A DNA stretch of 64,000 nucleotides, from NCBI RefSeq assembly GCF_900141755.1, contig NZ_LT670844.1:434001-498000 (forward strand). The letters are read 5' to 3'. The first letter of the stretch is position 1; each line of letters opens with the position of its first letter. The position numbers were made by a program, and so were the translations under genes. Source of the stretch: Bradyrhizobium lablabi (GTDB lineage: Bacteria; Pseudomonadota; Alphaproteobacteria; Rhizobiales; Xanthobacteraceae). Under the pieces are notes generated by a model. That model was not told the origin of the DNA. It ran no database searches and saw only the letters and a list, made by a program, of their open reading frames with translations. Below are positions 18,309 to 28,120 of the stretch, in pieces.

Positions 18309-18953
18309 CTATACCTGTTCGATCACGATTGAGTTGATCTCATTGGCAACGTCATCGAAACGATCGGCGACTTTCTCGAGATGGTCGTAGATCTCGGCGC
18401 CGACGATGTAATCCATCGTGTTGGCGTTGCGGTGCTTGAGGAAGAGCTCCTTCAGCCCGATGTCGTGGAGATCGTCGACGCGCCCTTCGAGCTTGGTCAA
18501 TTCCTCGGTGATCGCGGTCAGCATCGAGACGTTGTTGCCGATCGATTTCAAGAGCGGCAGCGCGCGGCCGACGAGATTGGCGCATTCGACCAGTAGCGTA
18601 CCCATTTCCCGCATCGGCGGCTCGAAAGTGCGGACCTCGAACAGGATGACGGCTTTCGCGGTCTGCTGCATCTGGTCGATGGCGTCGTCCATCGAGGTGA
18701 TCAGGTTCTTGATATCGCCGCGGTCGAACGGGGTGATGAACGTCCGCCGTACCGCGGTGAGCACCTCGCGGGTGATGCTGTCGGCGTCGTTCTCGTACTG
18801 GTTGACGCGCTGGCAGAACACCGGCGTCTCATCGCCGCCGCGCAGCATCTCCTGCAACGCCAGCGCGCCCTGCAGCACGGTCTCGGCATGGCGGGCGAAC
18901 AGGTCGAAAAACCGTTCCTCCCTCGGGAGAAAAGCGCGGAACCAACGCAGCAT
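18309..18953 (-). CDS. DUF47/PhoU-like Pit accessory protein
   Basis: 214 residues, all alpha. FLPREERFFDLFARHAETVL is the typical DUF47 opening, and CxxREVLT-like and DDAIDQMQQTAKAV segments follow. The family is PhoU-like and normally sits next to a PiT transporter, where it is thought to control transport. Here it is upstream of pit in the same operon. Confidence 0.92.
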   Translation of the reverse strand: MLRWFRAFLPREERFFDLFARHAETVLQGALALQEMLRGGDETPVFCQRVNQYENDADSITREVLTAVRRTFITPFDRGDIKNLITSMDDAIDQMQQTAKAVILFEVRTFEPPMREMGTLLVECANLVGRALPLLKSIGNNVSMLTAITEELTKLEGRVDDLHDIGLKELFLKHRNANTMDYIVGAEIYDHLEKVADRFDDVANEINSIVIEQV

Positions 18954-19109
18954 CTGAAATGTCCATTGTCAGCGGAAATGGCCGGCCGGAATCGCCTGTC
19001 ACATAACTGTCATAAACCATTCCGGCGGGAAAGCGCGCCGCACACGGCCCGCGAAACCGGTCATCCACTGCTTTATAAGGGCAAGAAAATGCTCTGGATT
19101 TCGTTCCGC

Positions 19110-20078
19110 TCAAAGCGAGCGGCGGAAATAATGCGCGATCTCGCCGATCACGCCGCGGCGGAATGTCAGCACGCAGATCACGAAGATCGCGCCCTGGATC
19201 ACCGTCACCCATTGGCCGAACCCTGCTAGGTACTGCTGCATGGCGATAATGACAAAAGCCCCGACCACCGGTCCGAACACGGTGCCGAGCCCGCCGACCA
19301 GCGTCATCAGCACGATTTGCCCGGACATCGCCACTTCAACGTCCGTCAATGATGCATTTTGCGCGACGAACACCTTCAGCGCGCCGGCCAATCCTGCCAG
19401 CGTTCCCGACAGGATATAAGCTAGCAGCTTGTACTGATCGGTCTTGTAGCCGAGCGAGATCGCGCGAGGCTCGTTCTCACGAATAGCTTTCAGCACCTCG
19501 CCGAACGGCGAGTTGATGGTACGGAAGATCACCAAAAAGCCGAACAGGAAGCCAGCGAGAACGACGTAGTAAAGGATCGTCGGGTTGGCGAGGTTGAAAA
19601 TTCCGAACAGGTAACCCTGCGGAACGCCCTGGATACCGTCCTCGCCATGGGTGAACGGCACCTGCACATAGATGAAATACAAAAGCTGCGATAGCGCGAG
19701 CGTGATCATCGCGAAATAGATGCCCTGGCGGCGGATCGCGACGACGCCGGTGATGACGCCAAGCGCTGCGGCAGCAGCGGTGCCGGCCAGAATTCCAAGT
19801 TCGGGGGACAAGCCCCAGACCTTCAATGCGTGCGCCGAGACATAGCCCGCGGTGCCCAGAAACATCGCGTGACCGAACGACAATAATCCGCCGTAGCCGA
19901 TCAAAAGGTTGAAGGCACACGCCAGCAGCGCAAAGCACAGCGCCTGCATGACGAAGAACGGGTAGATGCCGCTCACCGGCACGGCCATCAACAGCGCCGT
20001 CATGATGCCGAACGCGATCATCTCGTCGCGGATGGTGCGCGGTGTCACCGGGATTGTATCGTCGGTCATCGCCGTCAT
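19110..20078 (-). CDS. livM: ABC transporter permease, LivM type
   Basis: 322 residues with about nine membrane helices. LLIGYGGLLSFGHAMFLGTA is the LivM signature and ENEPRAISLGYKTDQYKLLA is the conserved cytoplasmic loop contacting the ATPases. It is the last gene of a five-gene operon and starts 1 bp after livH ends. The family imports branched-chain amino acids, urea or other small amides and acids; substrate is not resolved by sequence. Confidence 0.92.
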   Translation of the reverse strand: MTAMTDDTIPVTPRTIRDEMIAFGIMTALLMAVPVSGIYPFFVMQALCFALLACAFNLLIGYGGLLSFGHAMFLGTAGYVSAHALKVWGLSPELGILAGTAAAAALGVITGVVAIRRQGIYFAMITLALSQLLYFIYVQVPFTHGEDGIQGVPQGYLFGIFNLANPTILYYVVLAGFLFGFLVIFRTINSPFGEVLKAIRENEPRAISLGYKTDQYKLLAYILSGTLAGLAGALKVFVAQNASLTDVEVAMSGQIVLMTLVGGLGTVFGPVVGAFVIIAMQQYLAGFGQWVTVIQGAIFVICVLTFRRGVIGEIAHYFRRSL

Positions 20079-20079
20079 A

Positions 20080-20943
20080 TCAAGCCGCCCGTCCGGTAAG
20101 TCCTGTAGGCTTCACCAGCAACACCAGCACCATCAGGACGAATACCACGGTGTTGGAGGCCTCCGGATAGAAGTACTTGGTCAGTCCCTCGATCACGCCG
20201 AGCGCGAAGCCGGTGACGATCGATCCCATGATCGAACCCATGCCGCCGATCACCACCACCGCGAACACCACGATGATGACATTTTCGCCCATCAGCGGCC
20301 GCACCTGATTGATCGGCGCCGACAATACGCCGGCGAGCGCCGCGAGACCGACGCCAAGCCCGTAAGTCAGCGTGATCATGCGCGGCACGTTGATGCCGAA
20401 GGCGCGCACCAGCGTCGGGTTTTCGGTGGCGGCGCGAAGGTAAGCGCCAAGCCGCGTCCGTTCGATCAAGTACCAGGTTCCAAGACAGACGATGAGCGAG
20501 AAGATCACCACCCAGCCACGATAGATCGGCAGGTACATGAAGCCGAGATTCATGCCGCCTTTCAGCTCGTCGGGGATCGCGTAAGGCAAGCCCGATGAGC
20601 CGAAGTAATTCTGGAACACGCCCTGGATGATCAGCGCCAGCCCGAATGTCAGCAGCAGCCCGTAGAGATGATCGAGGCCGGCCAGCCATTGCAGCATGGT
20701 CCGTTCCAGGATCATTCCGAAAATGCCGACCACGATCGGCGCCAGGATCAGCGCCGGCCAATATCCGATGCCCGCGACGTTCAAGAGGAAATAGGCGCAG
20801 AACGCGCCCATCATGTAGAGCGCGCCGTGAGCGAAATTGATGATGTTGAGCATGCCGAAGATCACGGCAAGCCCGAGACTGAGCAGCGCGTAGAACGAGC
20901 CGTTGATCAGTCCCACCAGAAGCTGTGCGTAGAGAGCCTGCAT
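20080..20943 (-). CDS. livH: ABC transporter permease, LivH type
   Basis: 287 residues from the ATG at 20943; the longer upstream frame adds residues with no family match. MQALYAQLLVGLINGSFYAL and NIINFAHGALYMMGAF are the LivH start and signature. ATENPTLVRAFGINVPRMIT is the EAA-like ATPase contact loop. It forms the membrane channel with LivM. Confidence 0.92.
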   Translation of the reverse strand: MQALYAQLLVGLINGSFYALLSLGLAVIFGMLNIINFAHGALYMMGAFCAYFLLNVAGIGYWPALILAPIVVGIFGMILERTMLQWLAGLDHLYGLLLTFGLALIIQGVFQNYFGSSGLPYAIPDELKGGMNLGFMYLPIYRGWVVIFSLIVCLGTWYLIERTRLGAYLRAATENPTLVRAFGINVPRMITLTYGLGVGLAALAGVLSAPINQVRPLMGENVIIVVFAVVVIGGMGSIMGSIVTGFALGVIEGLTKYFYPEASNTVVFVLMVLVLLVKPTGLTGRAA

Positions 20944-21022
20944 CGATCGATCTTTCGCAACCAAAATCAAATGGTAACACGGAAACGGAGCCCACCGGCG
21001 CAAGGCCGGCGGGCCAACGCAG

Positions 21023-22246
21023 TTACTTCTTCAGCAGCGGGCACTTGCTTTCCGAAAGCGGCGTGAAGGCCTGGTCGCCGGGAACGGTTCCGACCAGCTT
21101 GTAAAAATCCCAGGGCGCCTTGGATTCCGAGGGCTTCTTCACCTCGAACAGGTAGGCCGAATGGATGGTGCGGCCGTTGGGCTCGATCTCGCCCTTGCCG
21201 AACAGGGGATCGTCGGTCGGAATCGACTTCATTTTCTCCACGACCTTGGCGCCATCGTGCGGATTGCCACCGAGCGCGTCGAGCGCCTTGAAATAGTGGA
21301 TCAGCCCGGCATAGACGCCGGCTTGCACCATGGACGGCGGCGCGCCGTTCTTCATGCGCGCGGCGAACTTCTTGGAAAATTCCCGGGTTTTGTCGTTGAG
21401 GTCCCAATAAAAGGTCTCGGTGAAGTTCAGGCCTTGCGCGGTCTCCAGTCCGATCGCCTTGACGTCGGTGATGAACAAGAGAAGCGCCGCGAGCTTTTGG
21501 CCGCCCTTGACGATGCCGAATTCGGCCGCCTGCTTGATCGAGTTCGTGGTATCGCCGCCGGCATTGGCAAGACCGATGATCTTGGCCTTCGACGACTGCG
21601 CCTGCAGCAGGAACGAGGAGAAGTCAGAAGTATTCAGGGGATGCTTGACGCCGCCGACCACCTTGCCGCCATTGGCCAGGATGACCGCGGTGGTGTCGCG
21701 CTCGAGCGCGGCGCCGAAGGCGTAGTCGGCGGTGAGGAAGAACCAGGTATCGCCGCCGGCCTTCACCAGAGCCTGCCCGGTGGCATGGGCGAGCATGTAG
21801 GTGTCGTAGGTCCAGTGCACGGTGTTCGGCGAGCACTGCGCGTTGGTGAGATCGGAGGTCGCGGCGCCCGAGTTGATGTAGACGCCGTTCTTCTCCTTGA
21901 TGATGTTGTTGACGGCAAGCGCGACACCCGAGTTCGGCACGTCGACGATGACGTCGACCTTGTCGACGTCGAACCACTGCCGCGCAATCGCGGTGCCGAT
22001 GTCGGGCTTGTTCTGGTGATCGCCGGAGATGACGTCGATCTTCCAGCCCTTGGCGGTCAGACCGGAATCCTCGGCCGCCATCTGGGCAGCCAGCGTCGAG
22101 CCCGGGCCGGCGAGGTCGGCGTAAAGCCCGGATTGATCGGAGAGCGCGCCGATCTTGACGGTTTTGTCCTGCGCGGCCGCGAAACTTGCCGAGGCAAGGA
22201 TCAGCGCGCTGCTGAGTAACAATGATGCGGCAATGTTAGTTTTCAT
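21023..22246 (-). CDS. ABC transporter substrate-binding protein
   Basis: 407 residues from the ATG at 22246. The signal peptide KTNIAASLLLSSALILASAS ends AAA before QDKTVKIG. The fold is Peripla_BP_6, with DQSGLYADLAGPGSTLAAQM and FLTADYAFGAALERDTTAV. It lies inside the liv operon between livF and livH, so it supplies this transporter. Its nearest relative in the window is the orphan at 1156-2382; most of the length aligns without gaps. Confidence 0.93.
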   Translation of the reverse strand: MKTNIAASLLLSSALILASASFAAAQDKTVKIGALSDQSGLYADLAGPGSTLAAQMAAEDSGLTAKGWKIDVISGDHQNKPDIGTAIARQWFDVDKVDVIVDVPNSGVALAVNNIIKEKNGVYINSGAATSDLTNAQCSPNTVHWTYDTYMLAHATGQALVKAGGDTWFFLTADYAFGAALERDTTAVILANGGKVVGGVKHPLNTSDFSSFLLQAQSSKAKIIGLANAGGDTTNSIKQAAEFGIVKGGQKLAALLLFITDVKAIGLETAQGLNFTETFYWDLNDKTREFSKKFAARMKNGAPPSMVQAGVYAGLIHYFKALDALGGNPHDGAKVVEKMKSIPTDDPLFGKGEIEPNGRTIHSAYLFEVKKPSESKAPWDFYKLVGTVPGDQAFTPLSESKCPLLKK

Positions 22247-22280
22247 ATTGGTTTCCTCTTCGGATTCTTCTCGTTGTTCT

Positions 22281-23025
<745 letters not shown>

Positions 23026-23033
<8 letters not shown>

Positions 23034-23781
23034 GACCCGCCCCCAGATAGGCTTCCTTGACGCGCTCGTCCTTGGTCAGGTCGGTATAATGGCCTTCCGC
23101 CAGTACGTGACCGCGCGTCAGCACAGTGATGATGTCGGAGAGATTGGCGACCACGCTCAGATTATGTTCGACCATCAGGATCGTGTATTTCGCGGAGATG
23201 CGCTTGATCAGCGCGGCGATCTTGTCGATGTCTTCATGGCCCATGCCGGCCATCGGCTCGTCGAGCAGCATCATCTCCGGATCGAGCGCCAAGGTGGTTG
23301 CGATTTCCAGCGCGCGCTTGCGCCCATAGGGCATCTCGACCGCCGGCGTCTTGGCAAATTCGCTCAAGCCGACATCGTCGAGCAATTCATGGGCGCGGCC
23401 GTTGAAGCGGTCGAGCACCGACTTGGAACGCCAGAAATCGAAGGAATGCCCGTGCTGGCGCTGCAACGCGACCCTGACATTTTCAAGCGCGGTCAGATGC
23501 GGAAACACCGCCGAAATCTGGAACGAGCGCACCAGCCCAAGACGCGCGACGTCGGCCGGCGCCAGCGCCGTGATATCCTGTCCCTTGTACAGGATCTTGC
23601 CGGCCGACGGCTTTAGGAACTTCGTCAACAGATTGAAGCAGGTGGTCTTGCCGGCCCCGTTCGGCCCGATCAACGCATGGATACTGCCACGGCGGACCCT
23701 GAGATCGACATCGCGAACGGCAAAGAAGCCTGCGAACTCCTTGGTCAATCCGTGGGTTTCGAGGATGAACTCATCGGCCAA
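23026..23781 (-). CDS. livG: ABC transporter ATP-binding protein, LivG type
   Basis: 251 residues. Walker A GPNGAGKTTCFNLLT. The signature is MPYGRKRALEIA in place of LSGGQ, which is normal for LivG. Walker B is MMLLDEPMAGMG and the switch is ILMVEHNLSVV. It is the first gene of the liv operon. The promoter should lie within 23782-23830, upstream on this strand. Confidence 0.93.
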
Positions 23782-24158
23782 TCAAATTTCCCCCATCACC
23801 ATCGCCGCGAAGAGCGTTTCGCACGTGGCTAATTATTTCCTAACCGGAAGGTTCTCGTGAGACGTCCTTTTTAGAAATTCCGTCCCGAACCGCCCGCCTC
23901 CGGGCGCGAATATGCCGTCAACGGGCCGGCTTAGGCAAGGCGGAAAGCTGGGCATGCGCCGGCCTGCGCGGATTCGCCATTAATCGAATGGCGTGAGGAC
24001 CTTAGCGATGGGTCGCCCGAGGCCTTTCGGCCGCCGGTTTCGGTGCGCCCGGAAGGGCCACCCTGATCCGGGAAAGCCACCATTAACGGTATTTCGACGC
24101 GGTGGCTCGCTTTCATCAAAAATTTCCCCCTAAGGTCGATGGTTCGGTGTTTTGCTTC
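23782..24158. other. Divergent intergenic region, liv operon / PAS_5 genes
   Basis: About 380 bp holding the divergent promoters of livG (minus) and the first PAS_5 gene (plus). A 7-bp inverted repeat CGCCATT/AATGGCG with 5 nt between the arms is at 23975-23993. No other gene is seen. Confidence 0.5.
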
Positions 24159-24800
24159 ATGTGTATTGAAAACGGATTGCTGGCCGTGGAATTCGAGAGC
24201 GCCAACCCATCGGTGGTCAAATCGATCAAGCAGCGGGATCTGTTGAATACCTGGCTGCGGCTTTATGCCCGGGAGCAGTTACCGCCGCGCATCGAGGAAT
24301 ACCAGCCCGAACGGCTCGCGGAAGAACTTTCCGACCTCGTCTATTATATCGTCGATAGCGCGCAAGCGCCGCCACGCCTGACGATCCAGAGCGACGGCAC
24401 ACGGATGGCAACCGCCTATGGCAATACCGGCAAGGGCCGCTACCTCGACGAATATGTCGGGCCGCGACTCGCGCCGATCGTGATGCCCGTCTACCATCAA
24501 TGCTTAAAGCGCGCGCTGCCGGTCTACACGATCGCCAAGTTCGATGACATCTACGGGCGGATCGTCGACTATGAGCGGCTATTGCTGCCGTTCTCGGAAG
24601 GCGGCCAAAATGCCGGCCAAATTACCCATGTGATCGCCTCGCTGAAGACCATCAGCGAAGACGGCGGCTTCGAGATCAAGAATTTGATGCGGGGGAATGA
24701 CTCGTTGCCGACGCCAAAGCTTCGCGCGGTGATCGATCGCGACCTGTTCCACCGCGCCCCCGGCCGCATTCCGGCCGGCGACGTGATCGAATTCAGTTAA
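24159..24800 (+). CDS. PAS_5-family protein, first of tandem pair
   Basis: 213 residues from the ATG at 24159. By comparison with its neighbour the true start may be the GTG at 24186 (VEFESANPS). SIKQRDLLNTWLRLY, then an ITIQSDGTR-like strand, TAYGNTGKGRYLDEYVGP and YERLLLPFSEGG fit the PAS_5 (DUF1488/1491-like single-domain PAS) pattern. There is no output domain, so it may sense a small ligand or act through a partner. About half the residues match the next gene, a recent tandem duplication. Confidence 0.65.
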   Translation: MCIENGLLAVEFESANPSVVKSIKQRDLLNTWLRLYAREQLPPRIEEYQPERLAEELSDLVYYIVDSAQAPPRLTIQSDGTRMATAYGNTGKGRYLDEYVGPRLAPIVMPVYHQCLKRALPVYTIAKFDDIYGRIVDYERLLLPFSEGGQNAGQITHVIASLKTISEDGGFEIKNLMRGNDSLPTPKLRAVIDRDLFHRAPGRIPAGDVIEFS

Positions 24801-24807
24801 AGCTCAG

Positions 24808-25431
24808 ATGGAGTTTTCGAGCGCCAACCCCTCGGTGGTCCGATCCATCAGACAACGCGATCTGCTCAACACCTGGCTGCGCGCGCTGGTCAAATCGCGC
24901 ACCCTGCCCGTGCTCGGCGATTACCGGCCGGAATGCATCGCGGACGAGCTGGCGGACATGATGGGATTTGACGTCATCGGCGAAGGCTGCGACGCCCGCT
25001 TCCTGATCACCCAGGAAGGCGCCAGACTGACCACGACCTACGGCAACGAACACATCGATCCCGACAAGCGGACCAACCGTTATCTCGACGACGCGATCGG
25101 TCCGGAACGATACGAACGCGTCGTCACCTTGTACCGCACCTGCTTGGCGCGAAAGCGGCCGACCTATTCGATCTCCATGGTGCAGGACGCCGATGGCAAG
25201 GACGTTCAGTACGAGCGCTTGCTGCTGCCGTTCGGCAGCGCCGGTAGCGTCGAGCAGATCGTCGGCTCCTATAAAGCGATCAGCATCGAGGGCCACTTCA
25301 AGATCAGGAACCTGATGGCAATCAGGCCGAGAGCTGTACCGGCGATCGTCGTCAGGGCCGTCATCGATCAAGACATCGTTCGCAGCTCCACGCACGTTCG
25401 TGCCTCGGAAGACATTATCGAAGTGAGCTAG
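24808..25431 (+). CDS. PAS_5-family protein, second of tandem pair
   Basis: 207 residues. It starts 7 bp after the first PAS_5 gene. FSSANPSVVRSIRQRDLLNT is nearly the same as the neighbour, and TTYGNEHIDPDKRTNRYLDD and YERLLLPFGSAGS keep the frame of the PAS fold. Divergence is higher in the middle, so the two may recognise different partners or ligands. The 3' end overlaps the opposing ArsC-like gene by 4 bp. Confidence 0.65.
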   Translation: MEFSSANPSVVRSIRQRDLLNTWLRALVKSRTLPVLGDYRPECIADELADMMGFDVIGEGCDARFLITQEGARLTTTYGNEHIDPDKRTNRYLDDAIGPERYERVVTLYRTCLARKRPTYSISMVQDADGKDVQYERLLLPFGSAGSVEQIVGSYKAISIEGHFKIRNLMAIRPRAVPAIVVRAVIDQDIVRSSTHVRASEDIIEVS

Positions 25432-25799
25432 CGTTTCCGCGCCGCGCCCGACGGCGCCACCTCCTTGGCGTAGATTTCCGGCTTGAAGCCGACCAGCAAT
25501 TTGCCGCCGAGATCGAGCACCGGACGTTTGATCATCGACGGCTGCGCCAACATCAAGGCGAGCGCCTTGCGCTCGTTCAAGCCTTCCTTCTCGCCATCGG
25601 GCAATTTGCGGAACGTCGTGCCCGCGCGATTGAGCAGGGTTTCCCAGCCGAGTTCGTCGCTCCAGTCTTTCAATTTGTCCTTTGCGATGCCTTCGCTCTT
25701 GTAATCATGAAAGCCGTAGGCGATGCCGTGGCTGTCGAGCCAGGCGCGCGCCTTCTTCATGGTGTCGCAGTTCTTGATGCCGTAGATGGTGATGGGCAA
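25428..25799 (-). CDS. ArsC/Spx-family reductase-like protein (YffB type)
   Basis: 123 residues from a TTG at 25799 with AGGA upstream; the frame extends further but nothing there fits the family. ITIYGIKNCDTMKKARAWLD carries one cysteine in the position of the thioredoxin-fold ArsC/YffB group. RKLPDGEKEGLN-type and MIKRPVLDLGGKLLVGFKPE complete the domain. It is probably a glutathione-dependent thiol reductase; arsenate is not demonstrated. Confidence 0.85.
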   Translation of the reverse strand: MPITIYGIKNCDTMKKARAWLDSHGIAYGFHDYKSEGIAKDKLKDWSDELGWETLLNRAGTTFRKLPDGEKEGLNERKALALMLAQPSMIKRPVLDLGGKLLVGFKPEIYAKEVAPSGAARKR

Positions 25800-25980
25800 A
25801 GCTGATCCTCGCGCGAATTTGCGGCGCGAGGTTAGCCATGCAAACGGCACCACGCCAGACTGTGCGTTGACGTGATGTGGATGCATCCCGGCCACGCTGC
25901 AGCGTCCGCGATTCTAGGAATTCTGTGTCGATCTCCGTCCGGCAAATACCCGGCCAAACAGGGCGAACCTTGAATATGAA

Positions 25981-26018
25981 CAGGAAAACTTGCCAGTCTA
26001 AACTTGCAAGTTTTCCTG
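25981..26018. promoter_or_regulatory. Probable MarR-type operator upstream of the MarR gene
   Basis: Perfect 12-bp inverted repeat CAGGAAAACTTG (25981-25992) and CAAGTTTTCCTG (26007-26018). The second half also contains the self-complementary AACTTGCAAGTT (26001-26012). It lies 20 bp before the MarR start, the usual place for an autoregulatory operator. The consensus 'ACTTG..CAAGT' fits MarR-family sites. Binding itself is inferred. Confidence 0.7.
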
Positions 26019-26037
26019 TTGATGCTATCTTGGTGGC

Positions 26038-26481
26038 ATGAACGACGTCGCCGAAGCTCCAAACCCGACGGAAACAGCCGCCTCTGAGCTTTCATTGGCG
26101 ATCGGGCAGCTGGTGCGTCGCCTGCGCACAGAAGCTAATCCGGGTGAATTGAGCTGGTCGCAGATCACGACGCTCGCCCGGCTCGACAAGGTGGGCTGGA
26201 TGACGACAGCGGACCTCGCCCGCTCCGAGTTCGTCAAACCCCAGTCGATGGGCACGACGCTTTCGGATCTCGAGCAGCAGGGATTGGTCCGGCGCCGGCC
26301 GCATCCGACCGATGGCCGGCAAGTCCTGTTCGGGCTGACCGCGGCGGGAAGCGAGGCGAGACGACAGCGCAATATCGCCAAACGCGAATGGCTGCTGGCT
26401 GCGATGGCGAAGCTCGATCCGGCCGAACAAGCGACGCTGATGTCCGCGGCCGCGCTGATCAAGCGCCTGGCGGAATCTTGA
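26038..26481 (+). CDS. MarR-family transcriptional regulator
   Basis: 147 residues. The winged helix-turn-helix covers LSWSQITTLARLDKVGWMTT, LARSEFVKPQSMGTTLSDLE and RPHPTDGRQVLFGLTAAG (the wing with the conserved RxPxPxDxR motif). It is the first gene of a three-gene operon with a small membrane protein and an MFS exporter. It has a palindrome just upstream, so it is likely to repress its own operon until an inducer binds. Confidence 0.92.
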   Translation: MNDVAEAPNPTETAASELSLAIGQLVRRLRTEANPGELSWSQITTLARLDKVGWMTTADLARSEFVKPQSMGTTLSDLEQQGLVRRRPHPTDGRQVLFGLTAAGSEARRQRNIAKREWLLAAMAKLDPAEQATLMSAAALIKRLAES

Positions 26482-26516
26482 ATGTCGCGCCGCGCGCGAG
26501 ACGAGGGTGCCTGACG

Positions 26517-26858
26517 ATGAACTTTCTTCACGACATCTCCTATTTTTTTGCCGGCGCCTTTCTCACCAACGCGATCCCGCATTTTGTCAGCGGCGTGATG
26601 GGGCGTGTGTTTCAAAGCCCGTTTGCGACGCCGCGCGGCGAAGGTCCCTCATCTTCAACAGTCAACGTCCTCTGGGGCTTCTTCAATCTCGCGGTCGGCT
26701 ATTGGCTCATCTGCCGCGTCGGAAACTTCGATCTGCATTCCAACGAGGATGTCGTTGTCTTGGGGATCGGCATTCTCCTCGCCGGCGTCCTGCTGGCGCG
26801 CCGGTTCGGAAGATTCAACGGCGGCAACTTTCCTGACGACAGGCAGGCGGTCCGGTGA
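26517..26858 (+). CDS. Small membrane protein (113 aa)
   Basis: About three helices: FLHDISYFFAGAFLTNAIPH, VNVLWGFFNLAVGYWLICRV and DVVVLGIGILLAGVLLARRF. The C-terminus NGGNFPDDR is charged. The TGA overlaps the GTG of the next gene (GTGA), so the two are translated together. Unknown family; in this operon it may be a partner of the exporter. Confidence 0.7.
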   Translation: MNFLHDISYFFAGAFLTNAIPHFVSGVMGRVFQSPFATPRGEGPSSSTVNVLWGFFNLAVGYWLICRVGNFDLHSNEDVVVLGIGILLAGVLLARRFGRFNGGNFPDDRQAVR

Positions 26859-28120
26859 AAAATACTTTTCGTTCGCTGAGCGGCTTCAATTATCGGGTGT
26901 GGGCGTGCGGCGCGCTGGTGTCCAATGTCGGGACCTGGATGCAGCGCATCGCCCAGGGCTGGCTCGTGCTCACCCAACTGACCCACAACAATGCGACCGC
27001 CATGGGCATCGTGATGGCGCTGCAGTTCGGACCGCATCTGTTGCTGCTGCCCCTGACCGGCTTTGCGGCCGACCATCTCGACCGCCGCAAACTCCTGATC
27101 GGCACGCAGGCGGCGATGGGCGCGCTTGCCTTCGGGCTCGGCATCCTGACCATTAGCGGACTCGTCCAGTTGTGGCATGTCTACGCGTTCGCGTTCCTGT
27201 TCGGCTGCGTGACCGCGTTCGACTCGCCGGCGCGTCACACCTTTGTCTCGGAGCTCGTTGGAGAGGCCGACCTGTCGAATGCGGTGGCGCTGAATTCCAC
27301 CTCCTTCAACGCCGCGCGGATGATCGGTCCGGCCATTGCCGGCACCCTGATTGCTTCCGTCGATTCGGGTTGGGTGTTCCTGATCAACGGGGCCTCGTTC
27401 GTCGCCGTGCTCTCTTCGCTGGCGCTGCTTCGCGTCAATGAGCTTCATGTCCAGGAGCGGGCCTTTCGAACCCCCGGCAGCCTCGTCGATGGCTTCCGCT
27501 ATGTCTGGGGACGGCCCGACCTCCGGGCCATTTGCTTCATGCTGTTCCTGATCGCAACGTTCGGGCTGAACTTCCAGATCTTTATTTCGACGATGTCGGT
27601 CAAGGTCTTTCATGCCGGCGCAAGCCAGTACGGGTTGTTGACGTCGGTGATGGCGATCGGCACGATCGCCGGCGCGCTACTCGCCGCCGGGCGGGAAAAG
27701 CCCCGCTTCGCGCTGCTCGTGACAGGGTCGGCGATTTTCGGGCTCGGCTGCACTTTGGCCGCGATCGCGCCCAATGCCTGGTTCTTCGGTATCGCGCTCG
27801 TCATCATCGGCGTGTCGGCTTTGACGCTGACCAACTCGACCAACAGCCTGATGCAACTCTCCACCGAGCCGATGATGCGTGGGCGCGTGATGGCGATCCG
27901 TCTCGCCATCGCGCTCGGCTGTACGCCGATCGGCGCGCCGATCGTAGGCCTCGTGGCCGATCGCTTCGGGCCGCGCTGGGCGCTTGGCCTCGGCGCCGCT
28001 TCCGGCTTTGCCGCCGCCATCGTCGGCATTCGCTACCTCAGGACCGCTTCGGAATCTCTAACCCGCGCTGTACCGCAGGCCGCGCCAGGCCACGCGCGAG
28101 CCAGGCCGGGACGCTCTTGA
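26855..28120 (+). CDS. MFS transporter (EntS/MFS_3 type)
   Basis: 421 residues, GTG start. GALVSNVGTWMQRIAQGWLV is the typical first helix of MFS_3 transporters. DHLDRRKLLIGTQAAMGA is the loop 2-3 motif, RPDLRAICFMLFLI starts the second half and VADRFGPRWAL is the second loop motif. Exporters of this group move siderophores, macrolides or similar. It is controlled by the upstream MarR. Its last 83 bp overlap the 3' end of the opposing GST gene. Confidence 0.9.
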   Translation: MKNTFRSLSGFNYRVWACGALVSNVGTWMQRIAQGWLVLTQLTHNNATAMGIVMALQFGPHLLLLPLTGFAADHLDRRKLLIGTQAAMGALAFGLGILTISGLVQLWHVYAFAFLFGCVTAFDSPARHTFVSELVGEADLSNAVALNSTSFNAARMIGPAIAGTLIASVDSGWVFLINGASFVAVLSSLALLRVNELHVQERAFRTPGSLVDGFRYVWGRPDLRAICFMLFLIATFGLNFQIFISTMSVKVFHAGASQYGLLTSVMAIGTIAGALLAAGREKPRFALLVTGSAIFGLGCTLAAIAPNAWFFGIALVIIGVSALTLTNSTNSLMQLSTEPMMRGRVMAIRLAIALGCTPIGAPIVGLVADRFGPRWALGLGAASGFAAAIVGIRYLRTASESLTRAVPQAAPGHARARPGRS

